Assembly (NCBI RefSeq): GCF_020536995.1 | Contig: NC_068357.1 | Location: 61,281,559-61,345,558 of the forward strand | Source of the DNA: Dreissena polymorpha | Taxonomy: Eukaryota > Mollusca > Bivalvia > Myida > Dreissenidae | DNA: 64,000 nt | Direction of reading: 5' to 3' | Part shown: positions 51,641 to 62,807 of the stretch, piece after piece | Numbering within the stretch: the stretch's first letter is position 1 | Layout: each line of letters begins with the position of its first letter | Translations under genes and position numbers: made by a program | The notes under the pieces: model-generated | Seen by the model: the letters and a program-made list of their open reading frames with translations, nothing else | What the model was told of the DNA's origin: nothing | Databases searched by the model: none

Positions 51641-52106
51641 AAAGAAACATCACATGTTAATGGTTTTTATCTTTAATTAATTGGATTTTGCACCTCCATA
51701 CAGTTTTTCAGTTTTTTAAACAATCAGTTCACAAAATTATCATTCATTGGTCATAACTGAAGTACAACCTTTTCAGAGGCCACGGACTTGTTGTATGGCC
51801 TAATATGGGTTCAAACCCACAGCCTGTAGTTATTGTGGTACAAAAAAATGAATACAAACAAAATATGTAATATTTACTGTATAGACATTGTAGGTACGAG
51901 GAACACACACACAAACTAGAAACACAATACATACAGATAGAGGTATTCACCAAAATGTTATTCTTTAAGTAATTTGTAAGGTATCACAATCAAATATCCC
52001 AAACAAACCCAAAGATAGCTGACCATTTATTGTAATACAAGTCTTTCCCTTAAGCTTGCCCTTTCTTGTCTGTTCTTGAAACAAAATGAGTGTGTAGATG
52101 AGTCCT

Positions 52107-53467
52107 TTTTATCCCCACGCTTTTTGAAAAAAAGGTGGGGATATTGTGGTGATCTCCGCCGTCCGTCCGCCGTCCGTCCGTCCGTCCGTCCTGGCCACTA
52201 TCTCCCTCCTACACTAAAAGCACTAGAACCTTGAAATTTACACACATGGTAGCTATGAGCATATGTGCGACCCTGCACTATTTGGAATTTTGATCTGACC
52301 CCTGGGTCAAAAGTATAGGGGGTTGGGGTGGGGCCGCGTCAGAAAATAATCACTCATTTTTTTAGGTTATTTTACATTTACTTCTTTATTTCTACACCGA
52401 TTCACTTCAAATTGATACTGGACCTCACCTATGACAATACGTCAATCTCAACCATGCATGGCCCCATTCCCAACCCTGGGGCGCCCCGCCCACATAGGCC
52501 ACACCCACCAAAAAATTTCCATTACTATAATTTTTCATTTCTACACGGATTCACTTCAAATTGATACTGAACTTTTGTTATGACATTAGGGTCAATCTCA
52601 ATTATGCATGGCCCCCAATCCCAACCCTGGGGCGCCCGCCCACATAGGCCATGCCCACCAAAAAATTCCATTTTATTATGATTTACCATAATTTTTTTCA
52701 TTTCTAACACGGATTCACTTCAAATTGATACTGAACTTCTCTTATGACATTAGGGTCAATCTCAACTATGCATGGCCCCATAACCAACCCTGGGGCCCCG
52801 CCCACATAGAGACCACACCCACCCAAAATTGCCTTTACTATAATTTCTTCATTTCTACACTGATTCACTTCAAATTGATATTGAACTTCTCTTATGACAA
52901 TACAGTCAATCTCAACTATGCATGGCCCCATTACCAACCCTGGGGCGCCCCGCCCACATAGACCACACCCACCCAAAATTGCCTTTTACTATAATTTCTT
53001 CATTTCTACACCGATTCACTTCAAAATGATACTGAACCTCTCTTATGACAATACGGTCAATCTCAACTATGCATGGCCCCCATTACCAACCCTGGGGCCC
53101 CCCGCCCACATAGACCACACCCGCCCAAAATTGCCTTTTACTATAATTTCTTCATTTCTACACCGATTCACTTCAAATTGATACTGAACTTCTCTTATGA
53201 CAATATGGTCAATCTCAACTATGCATGGCACAATTACCAACCCTGGGGCGCCCTGCCCACATATGTCACACCCACCCAAAATTGCCTTTTACTATAACTT
53301 CTTCATTTCTCCACTACACCAATTCACTTCTAATTGATGATGAACTTCTCTTATGACAATACTGTCAATCTCAGCTATGCATGGCCCCATTACCAACCCT
53401 GGGGCACACCTAGGTCAAACATTCGGCGTGGGGATACGCGTCGGCCTCTGCCGCGCCATTTCTAGTT
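52107..53467 (+). repeat. TATCCCCAC-headed bivalve repeat with internal VNTR, copy 2
   Basis: Starts with hairpin ATCCCCACGCTTTTTGAAAA, then CCGTCCGTCCGTCC, then about seven units of roughly 150 bp with CCAACCCTGGGG, CCCACATAGACCACACCC and TTCATTTCTACACCGATTCA, and ends in GCCATTTCTAGTTT. It interrupts the Asp-rich exon region of one tandem unit (52,040-52,106). Copy 1 at 10,922-11,919 has fewer units. Confidence 0.85.
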
Positions 53468-54015
53468 TCTGAAAATGTAATTCTGCTACAAATGTATTTC
53501 TCTGTTCCCAAATTTTTCCCTTTTGGTCCCCACTTTTTAACCCTAAAGGGTCCCTGTCCCCACAGTACAGATTCACAGCAGAACACTGAACCTATTTACA
53601 TTACCGCTGTTTCTGGCAATACCATAACTGCTATATCACTACCACCCTTTAATAAGCATAGACCCTACATTTTTAAAAGATTTTGTGTATTCAGTGGGAC
53701 TCAAACCCACAGTTTACAGAGACCCTTGTTAAAAACACACTGCTGTAATGTATATGCAATTTATAAGGATTGAAATCTGGAAATGTTAAAATGCTGTGAG
53801 GTACAAGGCACACACACACACACAGTAAAATTCAACGTACTCAACCTAAACACATACAGACAGAGGTATCCATAGTCTATCGTATAGGTAACAAATATAT
53901 GAATTAAAGACAATTACGAAATAATGACCAGAGATGACTTGACGGCTTCAAAGCCCGCTCATCAGGCAAAACTATCATGGTCTATGACCTCATTTATTAC
54001 AATAATCAGAAACAC

Positions 54016-54120
54016 CTTTGACGCTTTGGCCTTTGGTGCTCATTTTGGACCCAGGAGAGCTTGAAGAGATGTTTTCAGCAATACTGGATGGCTCATTTCT
54101 AGAATCGCTCCAATCTTTAT
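54016..54120 (-). CDS. Ser-rich repeat exon, copy 4
   Basis: 105 nt on the minus strand, AGCAG acceptor and CAAAG|GTGTTT donor, phase 1-1. It encodes KDWSDSRNEPSSIAENISSS and PGSKMSTKGQSV. Very close to copy 2. Confidence 0.5.
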
Positions 54121-54540
54121 CTGCTGAAAAAGAAACATTCCATGTTATTGGTTTTATCTTTCATTAATTGGGTTTTGACCCTGCAAACAGTTTAAATTTA
54201 TTTTTTTTATCAAGCAGTTCACAAAATTATCATATACATTGTATAAGTCATAACTTAAGTAACCACCTCCTAAGAGGCCACCAATTTGTTGTACGGCCTA
54301 AGCAGAGTTCAAACCCACAGCATTAAGTTATTGTGGTCAAAAAGTGCACTAATGCAATACAAAGGTCTAATAAAACATTTACTGTACAGACATTGTGAGG
54401 AAGAGCCCACACACACACACACTAGAAACACACTACCTACAGATAGAGGTATTCAACAAAATTTAAACCTTGAAGTAAATTGGTAAGAGGTGACAAACAA
54501 ATCTACACAACAACCAAAAGGGAGTTGATCATTTATTATA

Positions 54541-55171
54541 CCCCCACTAAACGAAGTTTAGGGGGATATATAGGATTGAGCTTGTCTGTCTGTCGGTCGG
54601 TCGGTCCGTGTCCCGCTCTCAAATTTAAGTAAGTTTTTCATCCGATCTTCACCAAACTTGGTCAGAAGTTGTATCTAGATGAAGTCTAGGCTAAGTTCGA
54701 ACATGGATCATGGCAGGTCAAAAACTAGGTCAAGGGATCACTTAGTGCGTTTTTAAACATTGAGCATGGTGTCCGCTCTCTAATTCAAGTAGTTTTCATC
54801 CAATCTTCACCAAACTTGGTCAGAAGTTGTATCTAGATGATGTCTAGGTCAAGTTCGAATATGGGTCATGCCGGGTCAAAATCTAGGCCACTGGGTCACT
54901 TAGTACGTTTTACACATTCAGTATGGTGTCTGCTCTCTAATTCAAGTAGTTTTCATCCGATCTTCACCACACTTGGTTAGAAGTTGTATCTAGATGATGT
55001 GTAGGTTGAGTTCGAACATGGGCCATGCAGGGTCAAAAACCAGGTCACGGGGGTCACTTTAAACATTGAGATTGGTGTCCACTGTTTTTTGTGATCAGAA
55101 GACAACATGCAAAATATTCTGTGTCAATGCGGCATGTGGGGTTTTCGTCACGTCTGTGACAAAGCTCTAGT
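54541..55171 (+). repeat. CCCCCACTAAACGAAGTTTAGGG-type bivalve repeat
   Basis: A head hairpin (CTAAACGAAGTTTAG) is followed by CTGTCTGTCTGTCGGTCGG, three roughly 150-bp units with ATCTTCACCAAACTTGGTCA and AGAAGTTGTATCTAGATGA, and an end at CAAAGCTCTAGTTG. It is inserted in the tandem exon array. Confidence 0.85.
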
Positions 55172-55223
55172 TGCAACACCAGTCTTGCCAATTAAGCTAA
55201 ACCCTTTTGTCTGGTCTAAAAAC

Positions 55224-55313
55224 CAGATATGCATGTAGATGAGTCCTTTTCTGCACTGTTAGAACAGGAAGGTTCAAAGCCAGCTCCTTTGACATCATCA
55301 TCATCATCATTAT
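55224..55313 (-). CDS. Asp-rich repeat exon, copy 2
   Basis: 90 nt on the minus strand: TTTCATACAG acceptor, then (D)NDDDDDVKGAGFEPSCSNSA, then a TCTG|GTTTTT donor. Phase 1-1, so it can be repeated or skipped without changing frame. Confidence 0.45.
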
Positions 55314-55837
55314 CTGTATGAAATAAAGCTCCCCTTTTCAACTGTGACAAAGAAACTTGTTTAGGCCTTTCATTGTGTTTTTACCTCTTACACTTCATTT
55401 CACTGATATAACGATAAATATTTGTGCATAACACAAGTTTTTGCAGTGACACTGTTGGTATTTAAAACTTACTTGTTTACATATAGCAACGAATACAAAT
55501 AAACAGGAACTGGTAACTGGTTTGTTGTGAAAACCACAGAGGTTAAACACTTTAAAAATGTAAAGACAATAGTGTATGTTTATTACTAGGTTCATAACTT
55601 TAACCATTTTTCAAGGGATTGGATACATACTTTGCGGGACATCTCTGGTATTTTGTACGTTGTATGTTATTTTACTCAAGAAGGTGCGTTACCGCAACAA
55701 AACAACATAGCTTTCGGTTTTTCATTGGTAATTTTGTCAATAGTAAAGATATTTAGATGAAATGAAAAGTAGATGACATTATACATCTGTATGATGGTAC
55801 TGCTTCTTGCTACTAAGTGCTTTCTTAAGGTTTTGTA

Positions 55838-56026
55838 TGCCCCATTCTTCGAAGAAGAGGGGGTATATTGTTTTTTGCCTGTCTGTCATTCTGTCTGTCC
55901 CAAAACTTTAAGGTCAAATATATGTGTAAAATCTCTTAAAAAATGTGGAGAAACACTGTGCGTTTAGGTTTACAAAAATGTGGAAAAAGAGGGCATAAGT
56001 CATCCTATAGATGCTGACAGCTCTTG
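55838..56026 (+). repeat. TATGCCCC-headed bivalve repeat, short copy
   Basis: Runs from ATGCCCCATTCTTCGAAGAA through a CTGTCTGTCATTCTGTCTGT run and GTTTACAAAAATGTGGAAAA to GACAGCTCTTGTTT. Related copy at 60,238-60,418. Confidence 0.75.
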
Positions 56027-56140
56027 TTTGACCATATGTTTAGTGTAGCTCTGGAGAGCAAAGACCAGACCAGTGCTAAACTTCCTGGATCACTTTATTA
56101 CAGTGTACATTAACATAGTGTCTTTTTCTCCTTTTTCTAG

Positions 56141-56267
56141 ACACAAAGCAGGATGTGGAGGGTATTCCAATATCCCGGACAGGAGCGGTACACCAGCGTT
56201 GCAGTGTCAGTTCAAAACCAAATGAGGTGTCAAAGCCCCAGAAATGACGCTTTCAAGTACATGACAG
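56141..56267 (+). pseudogene. Linker repeat exon 1 (frame not kept)
   Basis: First of five tandem copies (unit about 400 bp, 55.9-57.95 kb). Acceptor TTTTTCTAG and donor ACAG|GTAGGT are intact, but the length is 127 nt against 129 in its sisters because of a 2-nt deletion, so including it would shift the frame. Probably a decayed unit. Confidence 0.5.
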
Positions 56268-56545
56268 GTAGGTTCATTGGTTAGATACTTAAGCACTTGC
56301 TATGTATGTACCTCTGTTCTTTACAGCTGTTTGTCATCTTTATGCGTGAATACCTCAGTATGATCTCGAGGACTTTGTGTGGGTGTGTACCTCTGTATAA
56401 CTGCACTGTTTCCTGTGTGTGCCTCTGCTTGCTTGGATGGTAGGTTGCAAACATAGCCCTAGAGGCTAGAACAGACCAGTACAAACTACCTTGATCACTT
56501 CATTACAGTCTACATTAACATGGTGTCTTTTTCTCCTTTTTCTAG

Positions 56546-56674
56546 ACACAAAGCAGGATGTGGAGGCTGTGCCAATATCCCCGACCAGTGCGGTACACCA
56601 GGGTTGCAGTGTCGGTTCAAAACATGATGAGGTGTCAAAGCCCCAGATAAATGACGCTTTCAAGCACATCACTG
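56546..56674 (+). CDS. Linker repeat exon 2 of the recombinase gene
   Basis: 129 nt, CTAG acceptor and ACTG|GTAGGT donor, phase 1-1. It encodes (D)TKQDVEAVPISPTSAVH and QGCSVGSKHDEVSKPQ, ending FKHITG. It is acidic/Ser-rich and low in complexity, like a flexible linker. Confidence 0.6.
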
Positions 56675-56865
56675 GTAGGTACCTTTGTAAGTTACTTTAG
56701 CACTTGCTACATCAGTATCTCTACTATTGCACTGAAACTTGTATACTTAAGGTTTGTTTGAAGGCAGGTTTTTTGTAAGTCCAGATGACCTTGACCAGAC
56801 CAGTACAGAACTGGTCACTTCATTATAGTCTGTATTACACCTGTGTCTTTTTCACTATTTTCGAG

Positions 56866-56997
56866 ATGGCGTGCAGGAAGATGTGGAGGCTGTGCCAATA
56901 TACCCGACCAGTGCGGTACACCAGGGTTGCAGTGTCGGTTCAAAACCAAATGAGGTGTCAAAGCCCCAGATAAATGACGCTTTCAAGCACATGACTG
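56866..56997 (+). CDS. Linker repeat exon 3
   Basis: 132 nt, still a multiple of three, phase 1-1. It begins (D)GVQEDVEAVPIYPTSAV. The acceptor is a weaker TTTTCGAG. Confidence 0.5.
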
Positions 56998-57267
56998 GTA
57001 GGTACCTTTGTTAGTTACTTTAGCACTTGCTATGTATGTACCTCTGTTCTTTAACAGCTGTTTGTCATCTTTATGCGTGAATACCTCAGTATGATCTCGA
57101 GGACTTTGTGTGGGTGTGTACCTCTGTATAACTGCACTGTTTCCTGTGTGTGCCTCCGCTTGCTTGGATGGTAGGTTGCAACATAGCCTAGAACAGACCA
57201 GTACAAACTACCTGGATCACTTCATTACAGTCTACATTAACATGGTGTTTTTTTCTCCTTTTTCTAG

Positions 57268-57396
57268 ACACAAAGCAGGATGTGGAGGCTGTGCCAATAT
57301 CCCCGACCAGTGCGGTACACCAGGGTTGCAGTGTCGGTTCAAAACAAGATGAGGTGTCAAAGCCCCAGATAAATGACGCTTTCAAGCACATCACTG
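57268..57396 (+). CDS. Linker repeat exon 4
   Basis: 129 nt, phase 1-1, nearly identical to copy 2, with intact CTAG and GTAGGT signals. The flanking intron (ACCTCAGTATGATCTCGAGG, GCTTGCTTGGATGGTAGG) is repeated along with it. Confidence 0.6.
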
Positions 57397-57665
57397 GTAG
57401 GTACCTTTGTAAGTTACTTTAGCACTTGCTATGTATGTACCTCTGTTCTTTAACAGCTGTTTGTCATCTTTATGCCTGAATACCTCATTATGATCTTGAG
57501 GTCTTTGTGTGGGTGTGTACCTCTGTATAACTGCACTGATTCCTGTGTGTGCCTCCGCTTGCTTGGATGGTAGGTTGCAACATAGCCTAGAACAGACCAG
57601 TACAAACTACCTGGATCACTTCATTACAGTCTACATTAACATGGTGTTTTTTTCTCCTTTTCTAG

Positions 57666-57794
57666 ACACAAAGCAGGATGTGGAGGCTGTGCCAATATCC
57701 CCGACCGCAGCTGTACATCAGGGTTGCAGTGTCGGTTCAAAACAAGATGAGGTGTCAAAGCCCCATATAAATGACGCTTTCAAGCACATCACTG
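57666..57794 (+). CDS. Linker repeat exon 5
   Basis: 129 nt, phase 1-1. It differs by PTAAVHQG and PHINDAF and is otherwise the same as copies 2 and 4. A sixth unit begins at about 57,830 but is cut by an inserted repeat at 58,012 before its exon. Confidence 0.6.
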
Positions 57795-58011
57795 GTAGGT
57801 TCATTGGTTAGATACTTAAGCACTTGCTATGTATGTACCTCTGTTCTTTAACAGCTGTTTGTCATCTTTATGCGTGAATACCTCAGTATGATCTTGAGGA
57901 CTTTGTATGGGTGTGTACCTCTGTATAATTGCACTGTTTCCTGTGTGTGCCTCCGCTTGCTTGGATGGTAGGTTGCAACATAGCCTAGAACAGACCAGTA
58001 CCAGTGTTTTT

Positions 58012-58376
58012 TATGCCCCCGGTAGGCATATAGTAGTTGAACTGTCCGTCCGTCAGTCAGTCAGTGTGTCAGTCTGTCCGTCCGTCCGAAAAAACTTAAA
58101 CGTTGGCCATAACTTTTGCAATATTGAAGATAGCAACTTGATATTTGGCATGCATGTGTATCTCATGAAGCTGCACATTTTGAGTGGTAGAAGTTCAAGG
58201 TCAAGGTCATCCTTCAAGGTCAAAGGTCAAAAAAAAATATTATTTCAAAGCAGCGTTATCATGAAGGTGCACATTTTGAGTGGTGAAAGTTCAAGGTCAA
58301 AGGTAAAAAAAAAATAATAATTATTTCAAAGCGGCGCAATAGGGGGCATTGTGTTTCTGACAAACACATCTCTTGT
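58012..58376 (+). repeat. TATGCCCCCGG-headed bivalve repeat
   Basis: Runs from TATGCCCCCGGTAGGCATAT, through TCCGTCCGTCAGTCAG and two TCAAGGTCA-bearing units (CACATTTTGAGTGGT), to AAACACATCTCTTGTT. A further CTGTCTGTCTGTCCACCAG follows directly. Confidence 0.85.
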
Positions 58377-58400
58377 TATGTCTGTCTGTCTGTCCACCAG

Positions 58401-59268
58401 ATGGTTAAGGAAAAAGCCATTGAGTTTCTGAATGTTTGTGAAGAGGAATGGACAAATGAAATTTCTTACGCTGCCTTGCATACACTTACAGATAACAAGA
58501 GGAACAAGCAGAAGATGCTGCCTCTGTCTGAAGACATTTCAAAGCTTCAGACACACCTTCAGAGAACTTCTGAATCATTGACGGAAGCTTTGGAAGAGAG
58601 ATTTTTAAACATAACTGGGAGCTTCTCAGCAAAGTACACACTGGCAAAACTTGTTCTATTCAACAGACGGCGTGGCGGAGAAACAGAGAGAATTGAAGTA
58701 GTGCATTATGAAAACAGAAGAAATAAATCAGAGCAGGCACCTAAAGAAGTAGAAGATTCTTTAAGTGAAACAGAGAAAGTCCTTTTGAGAACACTGTCCA
58801 GAGTTGAAATTCGTGGGAAAAGGGATCGTACTGTCGCAGTCCTTCTTACTCCGAACATACAAAAAAACATTGATCTTCTGCTGAGATACAGAGCAGACGC
58901 AGGTGTAGATAAAGAAAATGCATACGTTTTTGCAAGATCCAATTCTAGGTCGCAGTTTCCCCTTAGAAGTGCAGACGTCTTAAGAAAATTTGCAAAAGAA
59001 GCAAGTCTGGAATGCCCAGAAAGTGTCACTAGTACACAATTGAGGAAGCATGTTGCCACAGTGGTCCAGATTTTGAATCTCAGCAAAAACGATTTGGAAG
59101 TATTGGCAAGGTTTATGGGGCATGACATCAATATTCATAGATCATTCTATCGCCTCCCACAAGAAATAATCGAAGTGGCTAGGATGGGATGTCTTCTGAC
59201 AGCCTTTAACAAGGGAACTATTGGACAGTTCAGCGGGAAGTCCATTGATGACATAGATCTTGAATTAG
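58401..59268 (+). CDS. Tyrosine-recombinase-like exon (Crypton-like or domesticated)
   Basis: An open exon of about 289 codons between CCACCAG and the donor TTAG|GTAAGA. The N-terminal part (EFLNVCEEEWTNEISYAALH) is helical. The catalytic domain shows LVLFNRRRGGE (first Arg), IEIRGKR... spelled VEIRGKRDRTVAVLLTP, TSTQLRKHVATV (second Arg and His), FMGHD (His) and HRSFYRLP (Tyr), so the usual R-R-H-Y set is present. This family is widespread in molluscs, cnidarians and fish, to my recollection; enzymatic activity is inferred only. It is linked to the tandem linker exons upstream and an acidic last exon. The upstream splice site appears to come from a repeat. Confidence 0.75.
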
Positions 59269-59289
59269 GTAAGATGAGAAAAGAAAATG

Positions 59290-60100
59290 AGTCTTGACAA
59301 AGTTGTGTGAAAAGCAACAGTGTATGAATTTTGAATAATTTAGGGGTGGCAATATAAAATATATTAACTGCTTAACTGGTTAATTGATCAAACATCAGAT
59401 TATCAGTTAATATAATCGGTATCAGAATATTGTTTTCTGAAAAAAAAAAGAACAAGCTAAACACCATGTTTAGCCCACTATCCTTTTCAAATTGCATTTT
59501 TCTTAGGTTCCCCTATCAGTCGTTCCATATGCAGTTCTTGTTATTGCATCAAGTCAGAAACTGCTGGGTGGTTTTTGACCAAACTTGCCCATCTAGTCAG
59601 AAACTGCTGGGTGGATTTGACCAAATTTTGCCAGATTGTTCCCCTAGCGGCCTAGTCGGTCAGGTCAGATCAGACAGGTCAGGAGTTATTGCCCTTTGTA
59701 TGAAAACTGACTGAACTTCTTGTTATTGAATCTAATCAGAAACTAATGAGTGGATTTTGATGAGATTTACAAGATTGTTTTCCTATAAGTCGAGTTGGTA
59801 TGTAGATGCGGCCACATTTTCAACTTCTTCCTTATGAAACTTGATCAGAATGATTGTGCAAAATGTAGGTCAGGTTTGAATCTGGGATAAGACACTAAGG
59901 CATGGGGCCAAATTTTAGAAAAGCCTTTTGACCACATTTTCAATTTTATCCCAATGAAACTTGGACAGAATGGTTCTCTGTATAATTGTAGGTGAGATTT
60001 GAATCTGGGTCAGCAACTAGGACATAAGGCAAGATGTCTTCCTTCTTACAGTCTTCTTTTTGAGTGATGCAGGGTCATGATAATGCTATTGTTCTTTCTT
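59290..60100 (+). other. Intron with degraded repeats
   Basis: Between the recombinase exon and the last exon. AGTCAGAAACTGCTGGGTGG occurs twice near 59,550-59,620, and AATGAAACTTG.ACAGAATG-type blocks near 59,840-59,980 mark decayed bivalve repeats. Confidence 0.5.
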
Positions 60101-60106
60101 TGACAG

Positions 60107-60186
60107 ACAATGGTGTAAACAGTGAGAGTGAGGATAGCAATGATGAAGAGGAAATTCATGAAGCAGATGACTTGACTGAAAGTTAG
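60107..60186 (+). CDS. Acidic last exon of the recombinase gene
   Basis: After TTTCTTTGACAG, the phase matches the donor at 59,268. It encodes (D)NGVNSESEDSNDEEEIHEA and ends in TES-stop at 60,184-60,186. The strongly acidic tail resembles the charge of the linker exons. Confidence 0.6.
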
Positions 60187-60237
60187 CTAAAATTCATATA
60201 ATCCATACATTGCCCACTGTTCATGAGCACATTTGTA

Positions 60238-60418
60238 TGCCCCTGAAGGTGGGCATATAGTGATCGTACTGTCCGTCTGTCTGTCTGCCCTTCCGTCTAA
60301 AATTCCGTCACACAATGTAGCGTTTAGGTTTCCAAAAATGTGGAAAAACACTGCGTTTAGGTTTACAAAAATACGGAAAAAGGGAGCATAAATCCTCCTT
60401 TGGTGACAGCTCTTGTTT
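60238..60418 (+). repeat. TATGCCCC-headed bivalve repeat, short copy 2
   Basis: GTATGCCCCTGAAGGTGGGC head, CTGTCTGTCTGCCCTTCCGT run, GTTTACAAAAATACGGAAAA, and end at GACAGCTCTTGTTT. Confidence 0.8.
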
Positions 60419-60919
60419 TCAACTCTTAAGGCCATATTTAATTCCCACATTTCAAGTTTGAAACTTAAATGTATGTATAAAGCTTGTTGAAAAAGTGTGC
60501 ATTTGTACCCCTGTAAGTTGTTTTAGAACAGCATACTGGTACAGTATTGAAATATATATATATATACCGGTATATACATACTACTCACTCATGCATTGGT
60601 GTTTGCATCCGCTCCACACCTTGGTTAAAGGTTTTGTTGCTCTTTCTCTTTAACTTTGTTATTATTACGTGATGGATTTGTTTCAAACTTAAAAATTGTG
60701 TTCCTGATCAACACATATACCATTTGACACAAGAACCATAACTTACCCATATTTCAAGAATTATCCCCCCTTTTAACTTAGAATTGCAGGGTAAAGTTTT
60801 GGTGCACTTTCAATCTATATTTGTAATTACATGTACTGGATGTTTTTGATTCAAACTAGTGTGGACATCATATGACACAAGGTCCATAACCAATATTTAA
60901 TGAATTATGCCCATTTTTT

Positions 60920-61925
60920 ATGCCCCCCTTCGAAGAAGAGTGGGTATATTGTTTTGCACGTCGGTTGGTCGGTCTGTCCACCAGATGGATTCCGGATGAT
61001 AACTCAAGAACGCTTAGGCCTAGGATCATGAAACTTCATAGGTACATTGATCATGACTGGCAGATGACCCCTATTGATTTTCAGGTCACTAGGTAAAAGG
61101 TCAAGGTCACAGTGACTCGAAATAGTTAAATGGTTTCCGGATGATAACTCAAGAACGCTTAGGCCTAGGATCAGGAAACTTCATAGGAACATTGATCATG
61201 ACTGGCAGATGACCCCTATTGATTTTCAGGTCACTAGGTCAAAGGTTAAGGTCACAGTGACTCGAAACATTAAAATGGTTTCCAGATAACTCGAGAATCC
61301 TTACGCCTAGGATCATGAAGCTTCATAGGTACATTGATCATGACTGGCAGATGACCCCTATTGATTTTCAGGTCACTAGGTCAAAGGTCAAGGTCACACT
61401 GACTCGAAATAGTAAAATGGTTTCTGGATGATAACTCAAGAATGCTTACGCCTAGGATCATGAAACTTCATAGGTACATTGATCATGACTGGCAGATGAC
61501 CCCTATTGACTTTCAGGTTACTAGGTCAAAGGTCACGGTCACAGTGACTCGAAACAGTAAAATGGTTTCCGGATGATAACCAATAATGCTTAGGCCTAGG
61601 ACCATGAAACTTCATAGGTACATTGATCATGACTGGCAGATAAGCCCCTATTGATTTTCAGGTCACTAGGTCAAAGGTCAAGGTCACAGTGACTCGAAAC
61701 AGTCAAATGGTTTCCGGGTGATAACTCAAGAATACTTAGGCCTAGGATCATGAAACTTCATAGGTACATTTATCATGACTGTCAGATGACCCCTATTGAT
61801 TTTTTAGGTCACTAGGTCAAAGGTCAAGGTCACAGTGACAAAAAACGTATTCACACAATGGCTGCCACTACAACTGACAGCCCATATGGGGAGCATGCAT
61901 GTTTTACAAACAGCCCTTGTTACTT
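60920..61925 (+). repeat. TATGCCCCCCTTCGAAG-headed repeat with six roughly 145-bp units
   Basis: The head hairpin and GGTCGGTCTGTCCACCAGAT are followed by about six units with GGATGATAACTCAAGAACGC, GGATCATGAAACTTCATAGG, CATTGATCATGACTGGCAGA and TCACTAGGTCAAAGGTCAAG. It ends near ACAAACAGCCCTTGTT. Each unit holds AAAGGTCA and TCAAGGTCA half-sites. Confidence 0.9.
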
Positions 61926-62235
61926 AGAATTTTATGTTAATGTTTTGATGCACTTTCAGTACATTTTTACTGTATTTGTATAAAACATAAACTAATTGTT
62001 CCTCGTTATCACCCACATCAGAAGACTGGAGGGCCATATAACACTCCCAACTTTTTCAAGAAGTGTCCCCTTTTAACTTAAAATTTCCAGTTAAAGTTTT
62101 GGTGCACTTTAAATCAATTTTTGTGATTACCTGAAGGATTTGATTCAAACTACTGCTTTACTTTTCTGTTTTGCACGCTTTCCATGTTTCCATGTGATTG
62201 TCCCTATATGTTGGAGAGGTGTCAAACAGTGTATT

Positions 62236-62545
62236 TTTAGCTCACCTGAGCACAAGGTGCTCAGGGTGAGCTATTGTGACCACTCACTATCCGTTGTTAG
62301 TCCGTCCACACTTTCAAATGACATCTCCTCTGAAACTATTTGGCCAACTATTTGCCATGGCAACCAGCAGGAAAAACTTTAAAAATCTTCTCTTAAACCA
62401 CAAGGCATAGAGCTTAGATATTTGTCATGTAGCATTGTCTAGTGGACCTCTACCAAATTTGCTCAAATGTTATGTCGGCTTCTTGTCGGTGTTGTCGTGG
62501 TCTGTTTGTTGCTTGTTATATGTTGGTTTTGGGCTGCATGCTCTT
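62236..62545 (+). repeat. TTTTAGCTCACCTGAGC-headed bivalve repeat, partial
   Basis: The inverted head AGCTCACCTGAGCACAAGGT / GCTCAGGGTGAGCT is followed by GTTAGTCCGTCCACA and a decayed body (TAGTGGACCTCTACCAAATT). The hydrophobic frame at 62,467 is a product of the repeat. Confidence 0.7.
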
Positions 62546-62807
62546 TGTTTTGTGAAATGGCTGTGCGCTTTGTGTGCCGCATTTCCTGCAGGACTTCATT
62601 TTGTCTACTCTTAGCACTTGGTACATATATACCTCTGTATGTTCTTTAATGGCTGCCATCTGTGGATGTGAATACCTCAGTATGATCTTGGGGTACTTAG
62701 TGGGGGTGTGTACCTCTCTATGATTGCACTGCTGTCTATTTAGATCAGTACAAAACTCCTTTTCTTGCAATCTGCATTACCTTTTTGTCTTTTTCTCCCT
62801 CTTCCAG

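Larger units (their letters stand above)
49100..55340 (-). repeat. Tandem array of about 1.2-kb exon-bearing units
   Basis: Landmarks recur in fixed order about four times: a TTTCTG.GAATACC block, a CACACACA block with AACACATACAGACAGAGGTA, a Ser-rich exon (minus), a tRNA-like GTGGGTTTGAACCC block, a second CACACACA block with ACATACAGATAGAGGTATTC, and an Asp-rich exon (minus). Unit copies start near 49,320, 50,345, 51,290 (partial) and 53,570. Two interspersed repeats (52,107-53,467 and 54,541-55,171) have inserted since. It reads as the repetitive 5' or middle part of a minus-strand gene. Confidence 0.7.

Noticed and set aside
49860-54340. Functional tRNA genes in the tandem array
   Set aside because: Only the T-arm and parts of the anticodon arm pair well; copies are repeated together with the array, so they are tRNA-derived remnants.
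62467-62649. 60-aa Cys/Val/Leu-rich frame resembling a membrane peptide
   Set aside because: It lies inside a decayed bivalve repeat (AGCTCACCTGAGC-headed) and its composition follows from GTTGT-rich repeat sequence.
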